Source: an uncultured Massilia sp.
GTDB lineage: Bacteria; Pseudomonadota; Gammaproteobacteria; Burkholderiales; Burkholderiaceae_D
DNA length: 64,000 nt
Reading direction: 5' to 3'
Assembly: GCF_913773735.1 (NCBI RefSeq)
Contig: NZ_CAJYEB010000010.1
Location: 1-64,000 of the forward strand
Position numbers and translations under genes: made by a program. The notes below the pieces were generated by a model. The model ran no database searches and was not told the DNA's origin. It was given only the letters and a program-made list of their open reading frames with translations. Positions within the stretch are counted from its first letter, which is position 1. Each line of letters begins with the position of its first letter. Shown here one piece after another: positions 24,232 to 35,185 of the stretch.

Positions 24232-25461
24232 CTAGGCAGCGCGCAATGGCACAACAGGCGCACCGGCCTTGAGCTCGTCCAGATAGTCAGCCCATGCCTG
24301 CATCATCTTTTTCCGTTGCGGCAGGTGAGTCGTGCGATTGTATGCGCGGCCGTTTGGGTCCCGTACAGCGTGGGCCAGCTGGTGTTCGATATGGTCGACC
24401 GGGAACTTGAGTACCTCATCAAGGATCGTACGGGCCATGGCACGGAAACCGTGGCCCGTCATCTCATCCTTGTCGATCCCCATGCGCCGCATAGCCGACA
24501 GTATCGCATTGTCGCTCATGGGCCTGTCCTTTGTCCTAGGGCTTGGGAACAGGAAGCGACCTTCACCCGTCAAGCTGTGGAGATCGCGCAGGATGGCAAG
24601 GGACTGTGTCGCCAGGGGCACAACATGAGCTGTCTTGGTTTTGCTGGCGATATACCGCCACTCGGCGTTTTCAAGATCAAAATCAGCCCATTGCGCATGG
24701 CGTAACTCACCAGGGCGAACGAAGAACAGCGGAGCCAGCTTGAGAGCGCTGCATACGGTGAAGGTCCCCTTGTAGCCGTCCAGGGCGCGGAGCAGGGCGG
24801 CAACGTGCTTCGGTTCGGTCACGGCCGCGAAATGAGTGCGGCGGCTTGCAATCGCAGGAAGCGCACCGCGTAGATCGCCTGAGGGATCACGGTCGGCCCT
24901 GCCAGTCACCACCGCATACCGGAACACCTGGCCGCAGTTGGCCAAGGCGCGATGTGCGGTTTCAAGAACGCCACGGCCCTCAATTCGGCGGATGACCCCC
25001 AGCAGCTCGGGCGCCGTTACCTCGGCAATCGGTCGAGCGCCGATCCAGGGGAACACATCGTTTTCAAGGCGAGCGATGATCTTGTCCGCGTGGCTGGCCA
25101 CCCAGCCCCCTCGCTGCTTCTCGAACCACTCCCGGGCTACCACTTCAAAACTATTAGCCGCCCGGTCGGACCGGGAGGCTCTCATTGCCTTCCGCTGTTC
25201 ACCAGGATCAATGCCGGCGTCGAGCAACTTGCGAGCGTCTGCACGCTTGATGCGCGCACCCGCTAGCGTTACCTCGGGATACTTGCCGAAAGCCAGAGTC
25301 TTGCGGGCCGTATCAAAACGGTAGTCCAGTCGCCAATACTTCGCGCCGTCAGGGGTTACCAGGAGATAAAGGCCGCCACCGTCAGCGAGTTTGTAGGGCT
25401 TGTCCTTAGGCTTTGCATTACGCGGCTGTAGATCAGTAAGGGGAGCGACGAGCTTAGGCAT
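24232..25461 (-). CDS. int: P4-type tyrosine integrase
   Basis: 409-residue site-specific tyrosine recombinase. It has an N-terminal arm-binding DUF4102-like domain (KLADGGGLYLLVTPDG), a core-binding domain, and a catalytic domain. Visible catalytic residues are Arg249 in FVRPGELR, Lys in TKTAHVVPL, the HxxR of TGHGFRAMART, His in HQLAHA and Tyr374 in AYNRTTHLP. The gene reads away from ssrA into the island, starting 169 bp from the tmRNA 3' end, the normal arrangement for islands using ssrA as attachment site. All motifs are intact, so it is probably functional. Confidence 0.93.
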   Translation of the reverse strand: MPKLVAPLTDLQPRNAKPKDKPYKLADGGGLYLLVTPDGAKYWRLDYRFDTARKTLAFGKYPEVTLAGARIKRADARKLLDAGIDPGEQRKAMRASRSDRAANSFEVVAREWFEKQRGGWVASHADKIIARLENDVFPWIGARPIAEVTAPELLGVIRRIEGRGVLETAHRALANCGQVFRYAVVTGRADRDPSGDLRGALPAIASRRTHFAAVTEPKHVAALLRALDGYKGTFTVCSALKLAPLFFVRPGELRHAQWADFDLENAEWRYIASKTKTAHVVPLATQSLAILRDLHSLTGEGRFLFPSPRTKDRPMSDNAILSAMRRMGIDKDEMTGHGFRAMARTILDEVLKFPVDHIEHQLAHAVRDPNGRAYNRTTHLPQRKKMMQAWADYLDELKAGAPVVPLRAA

Positions 25462-25500
25462 GGGCTTTGACGGTATCCGCCATCAGGTACTGTTGAGATG

Positions 25501-25528
25501 CCGTCAAAAGTACCGTCAAAAATCTGAG
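25501..25528. repeat. Integrase arm-type repeat, ssrA side
   Basis: This 28-bp segment (starting ccgtcaaaagtaccgtc) repeats 25 of 28 positions of 15387-15414. A CCGTCAAAA unit is repeated within it, and a related gacggtatccgcc lies nearer the integrase start. It overlaps the int promoter region, so binding here could also control int expression. Confidence 0.6.
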
Positions 25529-25552
25529 ATGTCCAGAGACTTTCAGAGACAA

Positions 25553-25597
25553 TAAAAAACAAAAAACCCGCATTCCTCATAGGAGAGATGCGGGTTT
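25553..25597 (-). terminator. Replacement ssrA terminator carried by the island
   Basis: On the minus strand AAACCCGCAT, a 14-nt loop and ATGCGGGTTT are followed by TTTGTTTTTTATT. It stands 34 bp after the tmRNA 3' end, between ssrA and int, and takes over from the ancestral terminator now displaced to 15252-15279. Confidence 0.8.
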
Positions 25598-25629
25598 CGG
25601 GACTTCTTGAGACTTCTTGAAACAGGTAA

Positions 25630-25645
25630 TTGGTGGAGGCGGAGG
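25630..25645. repeat. attachment site copy within the 3' end of ssrA
   Basis: TTGGTGGAGGCGGAGG equals the copy at 15307-15322. It encodes the last 15 nt of tmRNA including CCA, so integration leaves the tmRNA sequence intact. Confidence 0.85.
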
Positions 25646-25989
25646 GAATCGAACCCTCGTCCGCAAGCACTCTACAGACAGTTCTACATACTTAGCACTA
25701 TCTTTTGATTTAACCGGTACAACGGGGATGTGCACCCTGTGTACAAGCGAGTTACCTTAAATTTCGGAAACAACCCGGTAACCCAGTCGAGTCCTAGCCC
25801 CTGTAAATGACTCTACGAGCCTTGCGGCACACCCCAGGGGCGAGGTGGTGTAGAGCTAGCAGCAATTAAGCTGCGAGTGCGTACGAGTTATCGTTTGCAG
25901 TTATTGATTTCTGGATGTATTTACGAGGTAACCAGTCCTCGGTATGCCCTGCGCTGCTTTGCAACCCACGTCGAAACCTGGTCGCCCCC
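25631..25989 (-). ncRNA. ssrA: Transfer-messenger RNA (tmRNA)
   Basis: The 359-nt RNA rescues stalled ribosomes with SmpB. The 5' end GGGGGCGACC pairs with the 3' acceptor strand CGCCTCC before ACCA, and the tRNA-like T arm GGTTCGATTCC is present at the 3' end. The tag reading frame lies at 25866-25898 on the minus strand and encodes ANDNSYALAA followed by TAA, ending in the ALAA signal read by ClpXP-type proteases. The gene is complete despite the island inserted at its 3' end. Confidence 0.95.
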
Positions 25990-26004
25990 AGCTGAGGAGA
26001 GGTC

Positions 26005-26010
26005 ATTGTA
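26005..26010 (-). promoter_or_regulatory. Candidate -10 box of ssrA
   Basis: TACAAT on the minus strand lies 15-21 bp upstream of the tmRNA 5' end. The best -35 candidate 17 bp further out, CTGCAC, is weak. Confidence 0.4.
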
Positions 26011-26153
26011 CTCCAAACCGCGCGCGCGTGCAGCGCTGCGGGCAGGGAAAGATGTAAGCAAAAGTATGCCCACGGGCGAACTGTCCACGTTGAATGTGTA
26101 CTATCATTTGACGCTCCAGAAGATGCACCGACGATAATAAAATGGGAGAGACC

Positions 26154-27029
26154 ATGACGTGTATCGTGTGTGGCCATGCGCAGCGCGCCGGGCTGGCCAG
26201 CTGGCATGCCTCCTGTCGCCGTTGCGGCTACGAGAGCGCGGCGCTGGAGGGCGCCATCAATGCGGCGAGCACGGAGGTGCCGCTCGACGAGGGCAAGCGC
26301 GAGGCCGGCCTCAAGGCGCTGCGGCAGGACAATTTTCGCGACATCGTCGCGCTGGCCCGCCGCCACGCGCGGCCCGGGGCACGGCGCCTGCTCGACGTCG
26401 GATGCGCCCACGGCTGGTTCCTGGAAACGGCGCGCGACCATTTCGAGGTGCTGGGCGTGGAGCCCGACGCCGTCGTCGGCGGCCGCACGCTGGCGCGCGG
26501 CCTGCCGGTGCGCCGGGGCTTCTTTCCCGACGCGCTGGAGGCGGAGGAGCGTTTCGACGTCATCGTGTTCAACGACGTCATCGAGCACATCCCGGACATC
26601 GGCGCGGCGCTCGACGCCTGCCATGCGCGCCTGGCCGACGGCGGCCTCCTGATCCTCAACCTGCCCAACAGCGCCGGCTTCTTCTACCGCCTGGCCAAGG
26701 CGTTCGCGCGCGCCGGGTGGCGCGGACCGTTCGACCGGCTGTGGCAGAAGGGACTGCCGTCGCCCCACGTGCATTACTTCCGGCCGCACAACCTCGCGCG
26801 CCTGGTGGCCGGGCACGGCTTCGATCTCGTCCATACGCAGGAACTGCCGTCGGTGCGCGCCCGGGGATTGCGGGAGCGGATGGCGTGCACGGGCGATCTG
26901 TCGGGAGCGGCGCTGCACCTGCAGTACGCGGCCGTGCTGTGCACGATCCCGCTGCTGAAGGTATTCCCCAGCGACATCATCGTCAGCGTGTTCCGCAAAG
27001 GCGAAACAACAAGGGCCGCCATGCACTAG
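26154..27029 (+). CDS. Class I SAM-dependent methyltransferase with N-terminal zinc ribbon
   Basis: 291 residues. The N-terminus has two Cys pairs (CIVC and CRRC) typical of the zinc ribbon of sugar/lipid methyltransferases. The Rossmann domain follows, with motif I LLDVGCAHGWFLETA, acidic loop LGVEPDA and FDVIVFNDVIEHIPD. The family methylates small molecules or cell-surface glycans; the substrate cannot be told here. GGGAGAG lies 6-8 nt before the chosen ATG, while an ATG 12 bp upstream overlaps that signal. A TTGACG/GATAAT pair (26109-26139, 19-bp spacing) may be the promoter. It converges on a glycine-zipper gene through a shared hairpin. Confidence 0.82.
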   Translation: MTCIVCGHAQRAGLASWHASCRRCGYESAALEGAINAASTEVPLDEGKREAGLKALRQDNFRDIVALARRHARPGARRLLDVGCAHGWFLETARDHFEVLGVEPDAVVGGRTLARGLPVRRGFFPDALEAEERFDVIVFNDVIEHIPDIGAALDACHARLADGGLLILNLPNSAGFFYRLAKAFARAGWRGPFDRLWQKGLPSPHVHYFRPHNLARLVAGHGFDLVHTQELPSVRARGLRERMACTGDLSGAALHLQYAAVLCTIPLLKVFPSDIIVSVFRKGETTRAAMH

Positions 27030-27042
27030 CATGGCGGCCCTT
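27011..27042. terminator. Bidirectional hairpin between convergent genes
   Basis: A perfect 14-bp stem (27011-27024 with 27029-27042, 4-nt loop) overlaps the methyltransferase stop codon. There is no long T run, so termination may be partial; the symmetry suits both convergent genes. Confidence 0.65.
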
Positions 27043-27065
27043 CGGTGCCGGTCGCGGGGCGGCGC

Positions 27066-27692
27066 TCAGCGATTCTGGTTGGCGATCTGGTTGCCCAGCA
27101 TGCCGCCGCCGATGACGCCGGCGATGGTGGCCAGCTTGCGGCCATTGCCGCTGCCGACCTGGTTGCCCAGCAGGCCGCCGACCACGGCGCCGGTGCCGAT
27201 CGCCACGTAGTTGGGTTGCGGTGCCGGACGCGGCGCCGGTTCGCGGTAGACCGGCGCATTGTCGTAAGCGTAGCTGGCCTGGTGCCGGACCGGGCGCGGC
27301 TTCGGGGCGGCCTGCTTGACCGGGACTTCCTTGATCACCGTTTCCTTGATCACGACGGGCGCCGGCTGGGCGGCCGCGACCATCGGCTGGGCGTAGGCCG
27401 CCGGTTGCGCATAGGCGGTCGCGGGCTGGGCGTAGCCTGCCGGGACGGCGGCCATGGCTTGCGGCGCCGGGGCGGCGGCCGGGGCACCCGGCGCGCCCGC
27501 CAGCGGCAGGGCGCCGGCGGGCGCGCCGGCGTAGGCCACGGGCTGCATCGCGCTGGCCGGCACCTCGGAAGCGCCGCGCGAGCTCGGCAGCAGGCCGGTG
27601 ATGGCGGCCGTGCCGGCCAGGCTGACGACGATGACCGACACGGCGGCTGCCGCCATCAGCGGGTGGATACGGGTGCTCTTGATTGCTTCCAT
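27066..27692 (-). CDS. Glycine-zipper 2TM-domain envelope protein
   Basis: 208 residues with an uncleaved-type N-terminal membrane anchor (MAAAAVSVIVVSLAGTAAI), then a long Ala/Pro/Gln/Tyr-rich linker with YAQPA repeats and a KETVIKEVPVK patch. A C-terminal glycine-zipper hairpin (GTGAVVGGLLGNQVGSGNG...GVIGGGMLGNQIANQ) is typical of SlyB/17-kDa antigen-like proteins. It probably sits in the periplasm or spans to the outer membrane to support envelope integrity; its exact role is unknown. It is monocistronic. Confidence 0.8.
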   Translation of the reverse strand: MEAIKSTRIHPLMAAAAVSVIVVSLAGTAAITGLLPSSRGASEVPASAMQPVAYAGAPAGALPLAGAPGAPAAAPAPQAMAAVPAGYAQPATAYAQPAAYAQPMVAAAQPAPVVIKETVIKEVPVKQAAPKPRPVRHQASYAYDNAPVYREPAPRPAPQPNYVAIGTGAVVGGLLGNQVGSGNGRKLATIAGVIGGGMLGNQIANQNR

Positions 27693-27865
27693 GGTCTGCG
27701 CTCCTGAAACGATGTGTTGTCCTATGCCGCTAGCGTAGTGAAAGCGGCCCGGCAGAGCTAGACGGTCCGCTGTATCAATCGTAAAGATGTGTAAGCGGAC
27801 TCGGGAATACCAGAGGAAAGGGATCGCGATGTTTTCTGCAACTAACCGACGAATGCGCAGGCAAG

Positions 27866-27895
27866 AAAAAGGCGGCCCCCAGGAGCGGGGCCGCC
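27866..27895 (-). terminator. Terminator of the ubiG-gph operon
   Basis: On the minus strand GGCGGCCCC, a 7-nt loop and GGGGCCGCC are followed by TTTTT, 45 bp after the gph stop. Confidence 0.85.
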
Positions 27896-27939
27896 GCCGC
27901 CGATCGCGCCACGCTGCTGGTGGCGCTTCGGGCAGGAGG

Positions 27940-28647
27940 TCAGGCCGCGGTTTCCGCCGCGCGGGCCGCCTCGACCAGGTCGTTGAGCGTACCCAGCAGG
28001 TGGCGCGGCGTGTCGAGCAGGTAGTCGGCGCCCCAGGTCGCGGGATCGACGGCGCCGCAATACCCCCAGTTGCAGGCCACCGTCACCATGCCGGCCGCGC
28101 GGCCCGCCTCGATGTCGCGCAGGTCGTCGCCGACGTACCAGCAGTGCTGCGGGTCGATGCCCAGGCGGCGCGCGCCTTCCAGCAGCGGGGCGGGGTGGGG
28201 CTTGGCGAAGCCGGTGGTGTCGCCCGAGACGACGCAGCCGGCGTGCGCCAGGCCGATCTGCGGCACCAGCGGATTGGTGAAGCGTTCCGGCTTGTTGGTG
28301 ACGATGCCCCAGGCCATGCCGGCCGCGCCGATGCCCGCCAGCAGTTCGTCGATGCCGTCGAACAGCGTGCTGTGCTCGGCCATCGCCGACTGGTAGCGGT
28401 CGAACCATTGCAGGCGCAATTCCTCGTAGCCGTCGTCGCCGGGCGCCAGGCCGAAGGCGGCGCCGATCATGCCGCGCGCGCCGGCCGAGGCGGTCGGACG
28501 CAGGATCTCGTAGGGCGTCGGCGCCAGGCCGCGCTCGGTGCGCAGCCAGTTGACGGCGGCGGCCAGGTCGGGCGCCGTATCGGCCAGCGTGCCGTCGAGG
28601 TCGAACAGGATGGCGCGCGGGGCGGGCAGGCGGGAAGGAAAGGTCAT
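27940..28647 (-). CDS. gph: Phosphoglycolate phosphatase (HAD family)
   Basis: 235 residues. HAD motif I is FDLDGTLADTAPDL, motif II lies in VTNKPERF, and motif IV is YVGDDLRDIEAGRAAG. It removes 2-phosphoglycolate, formed from DNA 3'-end repair and oxidative damage. It follows ubiG with an 11-bp gap, the conserved proteobacterial ubiG-gph order, which favours Gph over other HAD phosphatases. The start at 28647 begins the HAD domain directly (MTFPSRLPAPRAILFDLDG). Confidence 0.92.
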   Translation of the reverse strand: MTFPSRLPAPRAILFDLDGTLADTAPDLAAAVNWLRTERGLAPTPYEILRPTASAGARGMIGAAFGLAPGDDGYEELRLQWFDRYQSAMAEHSTLFDGIDELLAGIGAAGMAWGIVTNKPERFTNPLVPQIGLAHAGCVVSGDTTGFAKPHPAPLLEGARRLGIDPQHCWYVGDDLRDIEAGRAAGMVTVACNWGYCGAVDPATWGADYLLDTPRHLLGTLNDLVEAARAAETAA

Positions 28648-28658
28648 GAAGCGGGGTC

Positions 28659-29366
28659 TCAGAGCGGCATGCGGCAGGCGACCATGTAGTTCACATCGGT
28701 ATCCTGGTTGAGCGAATAGATCTTGGTCAGCGGATTGTAGGTCAGGCCCTTCAGGCCGTCGACGTGCAGGCCGGCGCTGCGCGCGAAGGTCGACAGTTCG
28801 GCCGGCGTGATGAACTTGGCGTAGTCGTGGGTGCCGCGCGGCAGCATGCGCAGCACGTATTCGGCGCCGACGACGGCGAACAGGTAGGCCTTGGCATTGC
28901 GGTTGATGGTCGAGAAGAACACGTGGCCGCCCGGCTTGACCAGGGTGGCGGCGGCGCGCACGATCGCGGCCGGATCCGGCACGTGTTCCAGCATTTCCAT
29001 GCAGGTCACGACGTCGTACTGGCCCGGTTCCTGCTCGGCCATCTCTTCGGCGGCGATCAGCTTATAGCGGACCTCGACGCCCGACTCCAGGCTGTGCAGG
29101 TCGGCGACCTTCAGCGCCTTCTTCGACAAATCGATGCCCGTCACGGTGGCGCCCTTGCGCGCCATCGATTCGGCCAGGATGCCGCCGCCGCAACCGATGT
29201 CGATTACGTTCTTGCCGGCCAGCGGCACGCGCGCATTGATCCACTCGAGGCGCAGCGGATTAATCTCGTGCAGCGGACGGAACTCCGAAGTCGGGTCCCA
29301 CCAGCGGTGGGCCAGTTCGCTGAATTTCTGGATCTCTACAGGATCGGCGTTGGTAGTCGTAGTCAT
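28659..29366 (-). CDS. ubiG: Ubiquinone biosynthesis O-methyltransferase UbiG
   Basis: 235 residues. It catalyses both O-methylation steps of ubiquinone synthesis with SAM. The SAM-binding motif is [20 protein letters not shown] and the acidic motif is [11 protein letters not shown]. The N-terminus ([15 protein letters not shown]) is characteristic of UbiG, as is the [12 protein letters not shown] region near the C-terminus. Co-transcribed with gph. Transcription from ompA upstream is stopped by the terminator between them. Confidence 0.95.
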   Translation of the reverse strand: MTTTTNADPVEIQKFSELAHRWWDPTSEFRPLHEINPLRLEWINARVPLAGKNVIDIGCGGGILAESMARKGATVTGIDLSKKALKVADLHSLESGVEVRYKLIAAEEMAEQEPGQYDVVTCMEMLEHVPDPAAIVRAAATLVKPGGHVFFSTINRNAKAYLFAVVGAEYVLRMLPRGTHDYAKFITPAELSTFARSAGLHVDGLKGLTYNPLTKIYSLNQDTDVNYMVACRMPL

Positions 29367-29425
29367 AGGTCAAATAATAGCGGAATTGCTGCGGTACGCA
29401 GGCCCGGGCGACGAAAATCGCGCAT

Positions 29426-29450
29426 AAAAAAACCCCGCCGCAGCGGGGTT
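29426..29450 (-). terminator. Terminator of the ompA gene
   Basis: On the minus strand AACCCCGC, loop TGCG and GCGGGGTT are followed by TTTTT, about 20 bp after the ompA stop. Confidence 0.88.
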
Positions 29451-29470
29451 CTCGGTCAGCTCGGCTGGGA

Positions 29471-30175
29471 TTACTTGTTGCGGGTACCGACGACTTCGAT
29501 TTCCACGCGACGGTTCTTGGCGCGGCCTTCGGCGGTCTTGTTGTCGGCGACCGGCTGGCTTTCGCCCTTGCCTTCGGTGTAGATGCGGCTCGATTCCACG
29601 CCCTTGCCCTGCAGGTAGGACTTGACGGCTTCGGCGCGGCGCACCGACAGCTTCTGGTTGTAGGCATCGGTGCCGACCGAGTCGGTGTGGCCGACGGCGA
29701 TGATGACTTCCAGGTTGATGTCCTTCAGCTTCGAGACCAGGTCATCCAACGAGGCCATGCCGGCCGGCTTCAGGACTGCCTTGTCGAAGTCGAAGAAGGC
29801 GTCGGCCGAGTAGCTCACCTTTTCCGAGGTCGGGACCGGTGCCGGTGCCGGAGCGGGGGCCGGTGCCGGAGCCGGTGCCGGAGCGGCCGGCGGCGGCGGT
29901 GCGACGCACTTGCCGTTTTCCAGGCGTTCCGGTTCGACGCACAGCGGCGCGTCGCAGCCCGGGACCGCGTCGGCCGGGGTCCAGTAGCCGGTGCGCCAGC
30001 ACAGACCGAAAGGATTGCGGGCGATCACGCCGCGGGCATCCTGGACGTAGGCGCTGTACGGGGTCTTGGCCTGGATGTCGGTCGTCAGCGGCGCGTACGG
30101 CGGCGCGCTTTGCGCGAACGCGCTGCCGGCCATCACTGCCGTGGCTGCCAGCACGAGGGTTGCCATTTTTTTCAT
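29471..30175 (-). CDS. ompA: OmpA-family outer-membrane/peptidoglycan-associated protein
   Basis: 234 residues with a signal peptide (MKKMATLVLAATAVMAGSAFA). The N-terminal domain is short and has four Cys (CWRTGYW, GCDAPLC, GKC), and a Pro-Ala repeat linker follows (residues 95-112). The C-terminal OmpA/Pal domain carries VGHTDSVGTDAYNQKLSVRR and NRRVEIEV, which bind diaminopimelate in peptidoglycan. There is no eight-strand beta-barrel, so this is the small Burkholderiales type, not classic OmpA. SD AAGGAAG precedes the ATG. The position next to ubiG-gph and gyrA is conserved in this group. Confidence 0.9.
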   Translation of the reverse strand: MKKMATLVLAATAVMAGSAFAQSAPPYAPLTTDIQAKTPYSAYVQDARGVIARNPFGLCWRTGYWTPADAVPGCDAPLCVEPERLENGKCVAPPPPAAPAPAPAPAPAPAPAPVPTSEKVSYSADAFFDFDKAVLKPAGMASLDDLVSKLKDINLEVIIAVGHTDSVGTDAYNQKLSVRRAEAVKSYLQGKGVESSRIYTEGKGESQPVADNKTAEGRAKNRRVEIEVVGTRNK

Positions 30176-30260
30176 ATTTTTTCTTCCTTTCGGTAAAATC
30201 TTCGCGATGCGAACCGTTTATCGGTATGAGTTTGATAACGACAGCGTTTTCACGAGGGCA

Positions 30261-30278
30261 TATTCTGTGAGCAGAATA
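30261..30278 (-). promoter_or_regulatory. Perfect inverted repeat upstream of ompA
   Basis: TATTCTG, a 4-nt spacer TGAG and CAGAATA lie 86-103 bp before the ompA start. It could be an operator or a leader stem-loop; nothing else here decides. The 427-bp gap between ompA and gyrA is otherwise AT-rich promoter DNA without genes. Confidence 0.4.
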
Positions 30279-30511
30279 CTAACATCCGCGCGGGCCCGTC
30301 CGTTTCGCATTGTGAAACAAGCAATTAACTTCTCGGCCATTTTGCCACATGCGCCACGTTCACACGACCGATGGCTGCGCAATTGCGGTGCATGGGTTTT
30401 GCTACGTTGTTTCTGCGCAACAACGTGTTGTTAGCAGCGTGCAAGCTTGACGAAGGTTTATGACAGGCATGTGTCAATCGGTTAATTGTGCGCTTTTATC
30501 ATCGCGGCGGC

Positions 30512-30540
30512 TTGCGGCGTAAATGTGCTGCTGCTATAGC
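30512..30540 (+). promoter_or_regulatory. Candidate gyrA promoter
   Basis: TTGCGG (30512-30517), 17 bp, TATAGC (30535-30540). A second -10-like TAAAAT lies at 30549-30554 without a good -35. Both are 50-90 bp before the gyrA ATG. Confidence 0.45.
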
Positions 30541-30602
30541 GCGCGTGGTAAAATCACAGGCTTGGAATTCACAATCACAGCCTGAAAGCAGTCGACCCGC
30601 CA

Positions 30603-33218
<2,616 letters not shown>

Positions 33219-33230
33219 AACGGTTGGCTC

Positions 33231-33261
33231 CGTAGGGGGCGCACCCCGTACGCACCCTACG
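33231..33261. repeat. Intergenic palindromic repeat (GTAGGG family), copy 2
   Basis: CGTAGGGGGCG and CGCACCCTACG arms flank a short CACCCCGTA centre, immediately before the gyrA terminator. Confidence 0.6.
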
Positions 33262-33263
33262 AC

Positions 33264-33298
33264 AAGCCGCGGAGCGCGCCAGCGCCCGCGGCTTTTTT
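33264..33298 (+). terminator. Terminator of gyrA
   Basis: AAGCCGCGG and CCGCGGCTT arms with a 13-nt loop, then TTTTTT, 46 bp after the stop codon. Confidence 0.88.
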
Positions 33299-33427
33299 CA
33301 TGCCTGCCGCCGGGCGAATATTCGGTATGCATGGCCGCCGGATGCCGCAACATGCAGGCCAATGAGGATTTTTTGCAAGTTTCGTGCGAAAATCGGGTTC
33401 CCCCGCACTGCCTCCTCAAGGAATTTC

Positions 33428-33988
33428 GTGAAGAAACATCTCGTCGCCATCGCCTCCGCCATCCTCGTCTCGTTCGCGCCGCCTGCCGCGTTTGCCGCGC
33501 CGGCCGCCGCGCCGGCCCTCGATCCCGCCGTCGTGGCGGCGACCAGGGAGATGCTGGCGGCGATGAAGATGCGCAAGGTGATGGCGGCCTCGCTGCGCCA
33601 GGCCGAGCAGCAGATGCCGTTCCAGATGCAGGCCTCGCTGCTGGGCGCCATCGACGGCGACACCCGCATGAGCGCCGAGGAAAAGGCCGAGGCGCGCGCG
33701 CGCGTCAAGGAGTCGCTGCCGCGCCTCGTCGAAGAGATGCGCACGCTGTTTTCCGATCCGACGCTGGCCGACGACATGATGGCCGAGATGGTGCCGCTGT
33801 ATGCCGGCACCTATACGTTGGGCGAGGTGCGCCAGCTGTCGACGTTCTACGCGTCGCCGCTGGGCCAGAAGATGCTGGCGAACATGCCCAAGCTGATGCA
33901 GCAGACCATGGAGATCAGCAACCGCGTCATGATGCCGCGGATCCAGAAGATCATGGCGGACGCGCAGGGCGTGGCGGGGCAGCCATGA
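33428..33988 (+). CDS. DUF2059 exported protein
   Basis: 186 residues from a GTG start with AAGGA 5 nt upstream. A signal peptide ([22 protein letters not shown]) is followed by the helical DUF2059 region ([24 protein letters not shown], [18 protein letters not shown]), a periplasmic family of unknown function. It overlaps the serC start by 4 bp (ATGA), so it leads the serC-pheA-hisC-tyrA-aroA series and is translationally coupled to it. An ATG 66 bp upstream is in frame but would hide the signal peptide behind unrelated residues. Confidence 0.85.
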   Translation: MKKHLVAIASAILVSFAPPAAFAAPAAAPALDPAVVAATREMLAAMKMRKVMAASLRQAEQQMPFQMQASLLGAIDGDTRMSAEEKAEARARVKESLPRLVEEMRTLFSDPTLADDMMAEMVPLYAGTYTLGEVRQLSTFYASPLGQKMLANMPKLMQQTMEISNRVMMPRIQKIMADAQGVAGQP

Positions 33989-35073
33989 GCCGCATCTTCA
34001 ATTTCTCCGCTGGTCCCGCTGTCCTGCCCCGCGAAGTCCTGCAGCAGGCCGCGGATGAAATGCTCGACTGGCACGGCAGCGGCATGTCCGTCATGGAAAT
34101 GAGCCACCGCGGTCCCGAGTTCATCGCCATCCACAGGCAGGCAGAAGCCGACCTGCGCGAACTGCTGGACGTGCCGGCTAACTACAAGGTCCTGTTCATG
34201 CAGGGCGGCGGCCTCGGGCAGAACGCCATCGTCCCGCTGAACCTGCTGGGCCGGAAACCCCGGCCGGCGACCATCGACTTCGTCCACACCGGCTCCTGGT
34301 CGGGCAAGTCGATCAAGGAAGCGCGGCGCTACGCCAATGTGAACGTGGCGGCGTCGGGCGAGGCGGGTGGCTTCACCGGCGTGCCGCCGCAGGACACGTG
34401 GAAGCTCACGCCGGACGCGGCCTACCTGCACGTGTGCACCAACGAGACCATCGACGGCGTCGAGTTCGACTTCGCGCCGACGGTGCAGGGTGACGTGCCC
34501 CTGGTCGCCGACATGTCCTCGCACATCCTGTCGCGCCGGATCGACGTGGCGCAGTACGGCGTGATCTTCGCCGGCGCGCAGAAGAACATCGGCCCGGCCG
34601 GCCTCACGCTGGCCCTGGTGCGCGACGACCTGCTCGACAGCGCGCTGCCGATCTGCCCCGGCGTGTTCAACTGGCGCGCCGTGGCCGACGCCGACTCCAT
34701 GCTGAACACGCCGCCGACCTACGCGATCTATATCGCCGGCCTGGTGTTCGCGCACCTGAAAAAACTGGGCGGCGTGGCCGAGATGGAGCGCCGCAACATC
34801 GAGAAGGCGCGCCTGCTGTACGCCGCGCTGGACGCCGACGATTTCTACCGGAATCGCGTCGCGCCCGCCTACCGTTCGCGCATGAACGTACCGTTCTACC
34901 TGCGCGACGAATCCCTGAACGACCAATTCCTGGCCGGCGCCAAGGCGCGCGGGCTGCTGCAACTGAAGGGCCACAAGTCCGTCGGCGGCATGCGGGCATC
35001 GATCTACAACGCGATGCCGATCGAGGGCGTGCACGCCCTGGTCGATTATTTGAACGAATTCGCGGGCCGGTAA
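33985..35073 (+). CDS. serC: Phosphoserine aminotransferase
   Basis: 362-residue PLP enzyme of serine synthesis (3-phosphohydroxypyruvate to phosphoserine), also used in pyridoxal phosphate synthesis. It begins [13 protein letters not shown], the family start. The PLP-binding Lys200 lies in [28 protein letters not shown] near the C-terminus is the phosphate-binding signature. The ATG lies within the last codons of the upstream DUF2059 gene. Confidence 0.97.
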   Translation: MSRIFNFSAGPAVLPREVLQQAADEMLDWHGSGMSVMEMSHRGPEFIAIHRQAEADLRELLDVPANYKVLFMQGGGLGQNAIVPLNLLGRKPRPATIDFVHTGSWSGKSIKEARRYANVNVAASGEAGGFTGVPPQDTWKLTPDAAYLHVCTNETIDGVEFDFAPTVQGDVPLVADMSSHILSRRIDVAQYGVIFAGAQKNIGPAGLTLALVRDDLLDSALPICPGVFNWRAVADADSMLNTPPTYAIYIAGLVFAHLKKLGGVAEMERRNIEKARLLYAALDADDFYRNRVAPAYRSRMNVPFYLRDESLNDQFLAGAKARGLLQLKGHKSVGGMRASIYNAMPIEGVHALVDYLNEFAGR

Positions 35074-35086
35074 CGCCGTCGCTCCG

Positions 35087-35152
35087 GTGCGCACGGGGTG
35101 CGCACCCTACGACATCGTCGAACCCGTAGGGTGGGCACCCCGTGCCCACCAT
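35087..35152. repeat. Intergenic palindromic repeat (GTAGGGTGGGC family), copy 3
   Basis: GTGCGCACGGGGTGCGCACCCTACG faces CGTAGGGTGGGCACCCCGTGCCCAC across a short spacer. It fills the serC-pheA gap and its right half is nearly identical to copy 1. Confidence 0.7.
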
Positions 35153-35185
35153 TGCGTGCCGCGAACCGCATCACATGAGCAGACA

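Larger units (their letters stand above)
15307..25645. mobile_element. Genomic island integrated at ssrA (P4-like satellite or integrative element remnant)
   Basis: The segment is bounded by the 16-bp att duplication, with an integrase pointing inward next to ssrA. It contains AlpA, a decayed DUF927 primase/helicase, two GGTGGCA iteron clusters, an IS481-type insertion and cargo genes of unusual base composition (17.2-18.3 kb is markedly AT-rich). Neighbouring chromosomal genes lie intact on both sides. Replication functions look dead, but the integrase is intact, so excision may still be possible. Confidence 0.85.

Noticed and set aside
25462..25500. A separate excisionase gene between int and ssrA
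   Set aside because: The gap is only 169 bp and is filled by arm repeats and a terminator, with no open frame of useful size.
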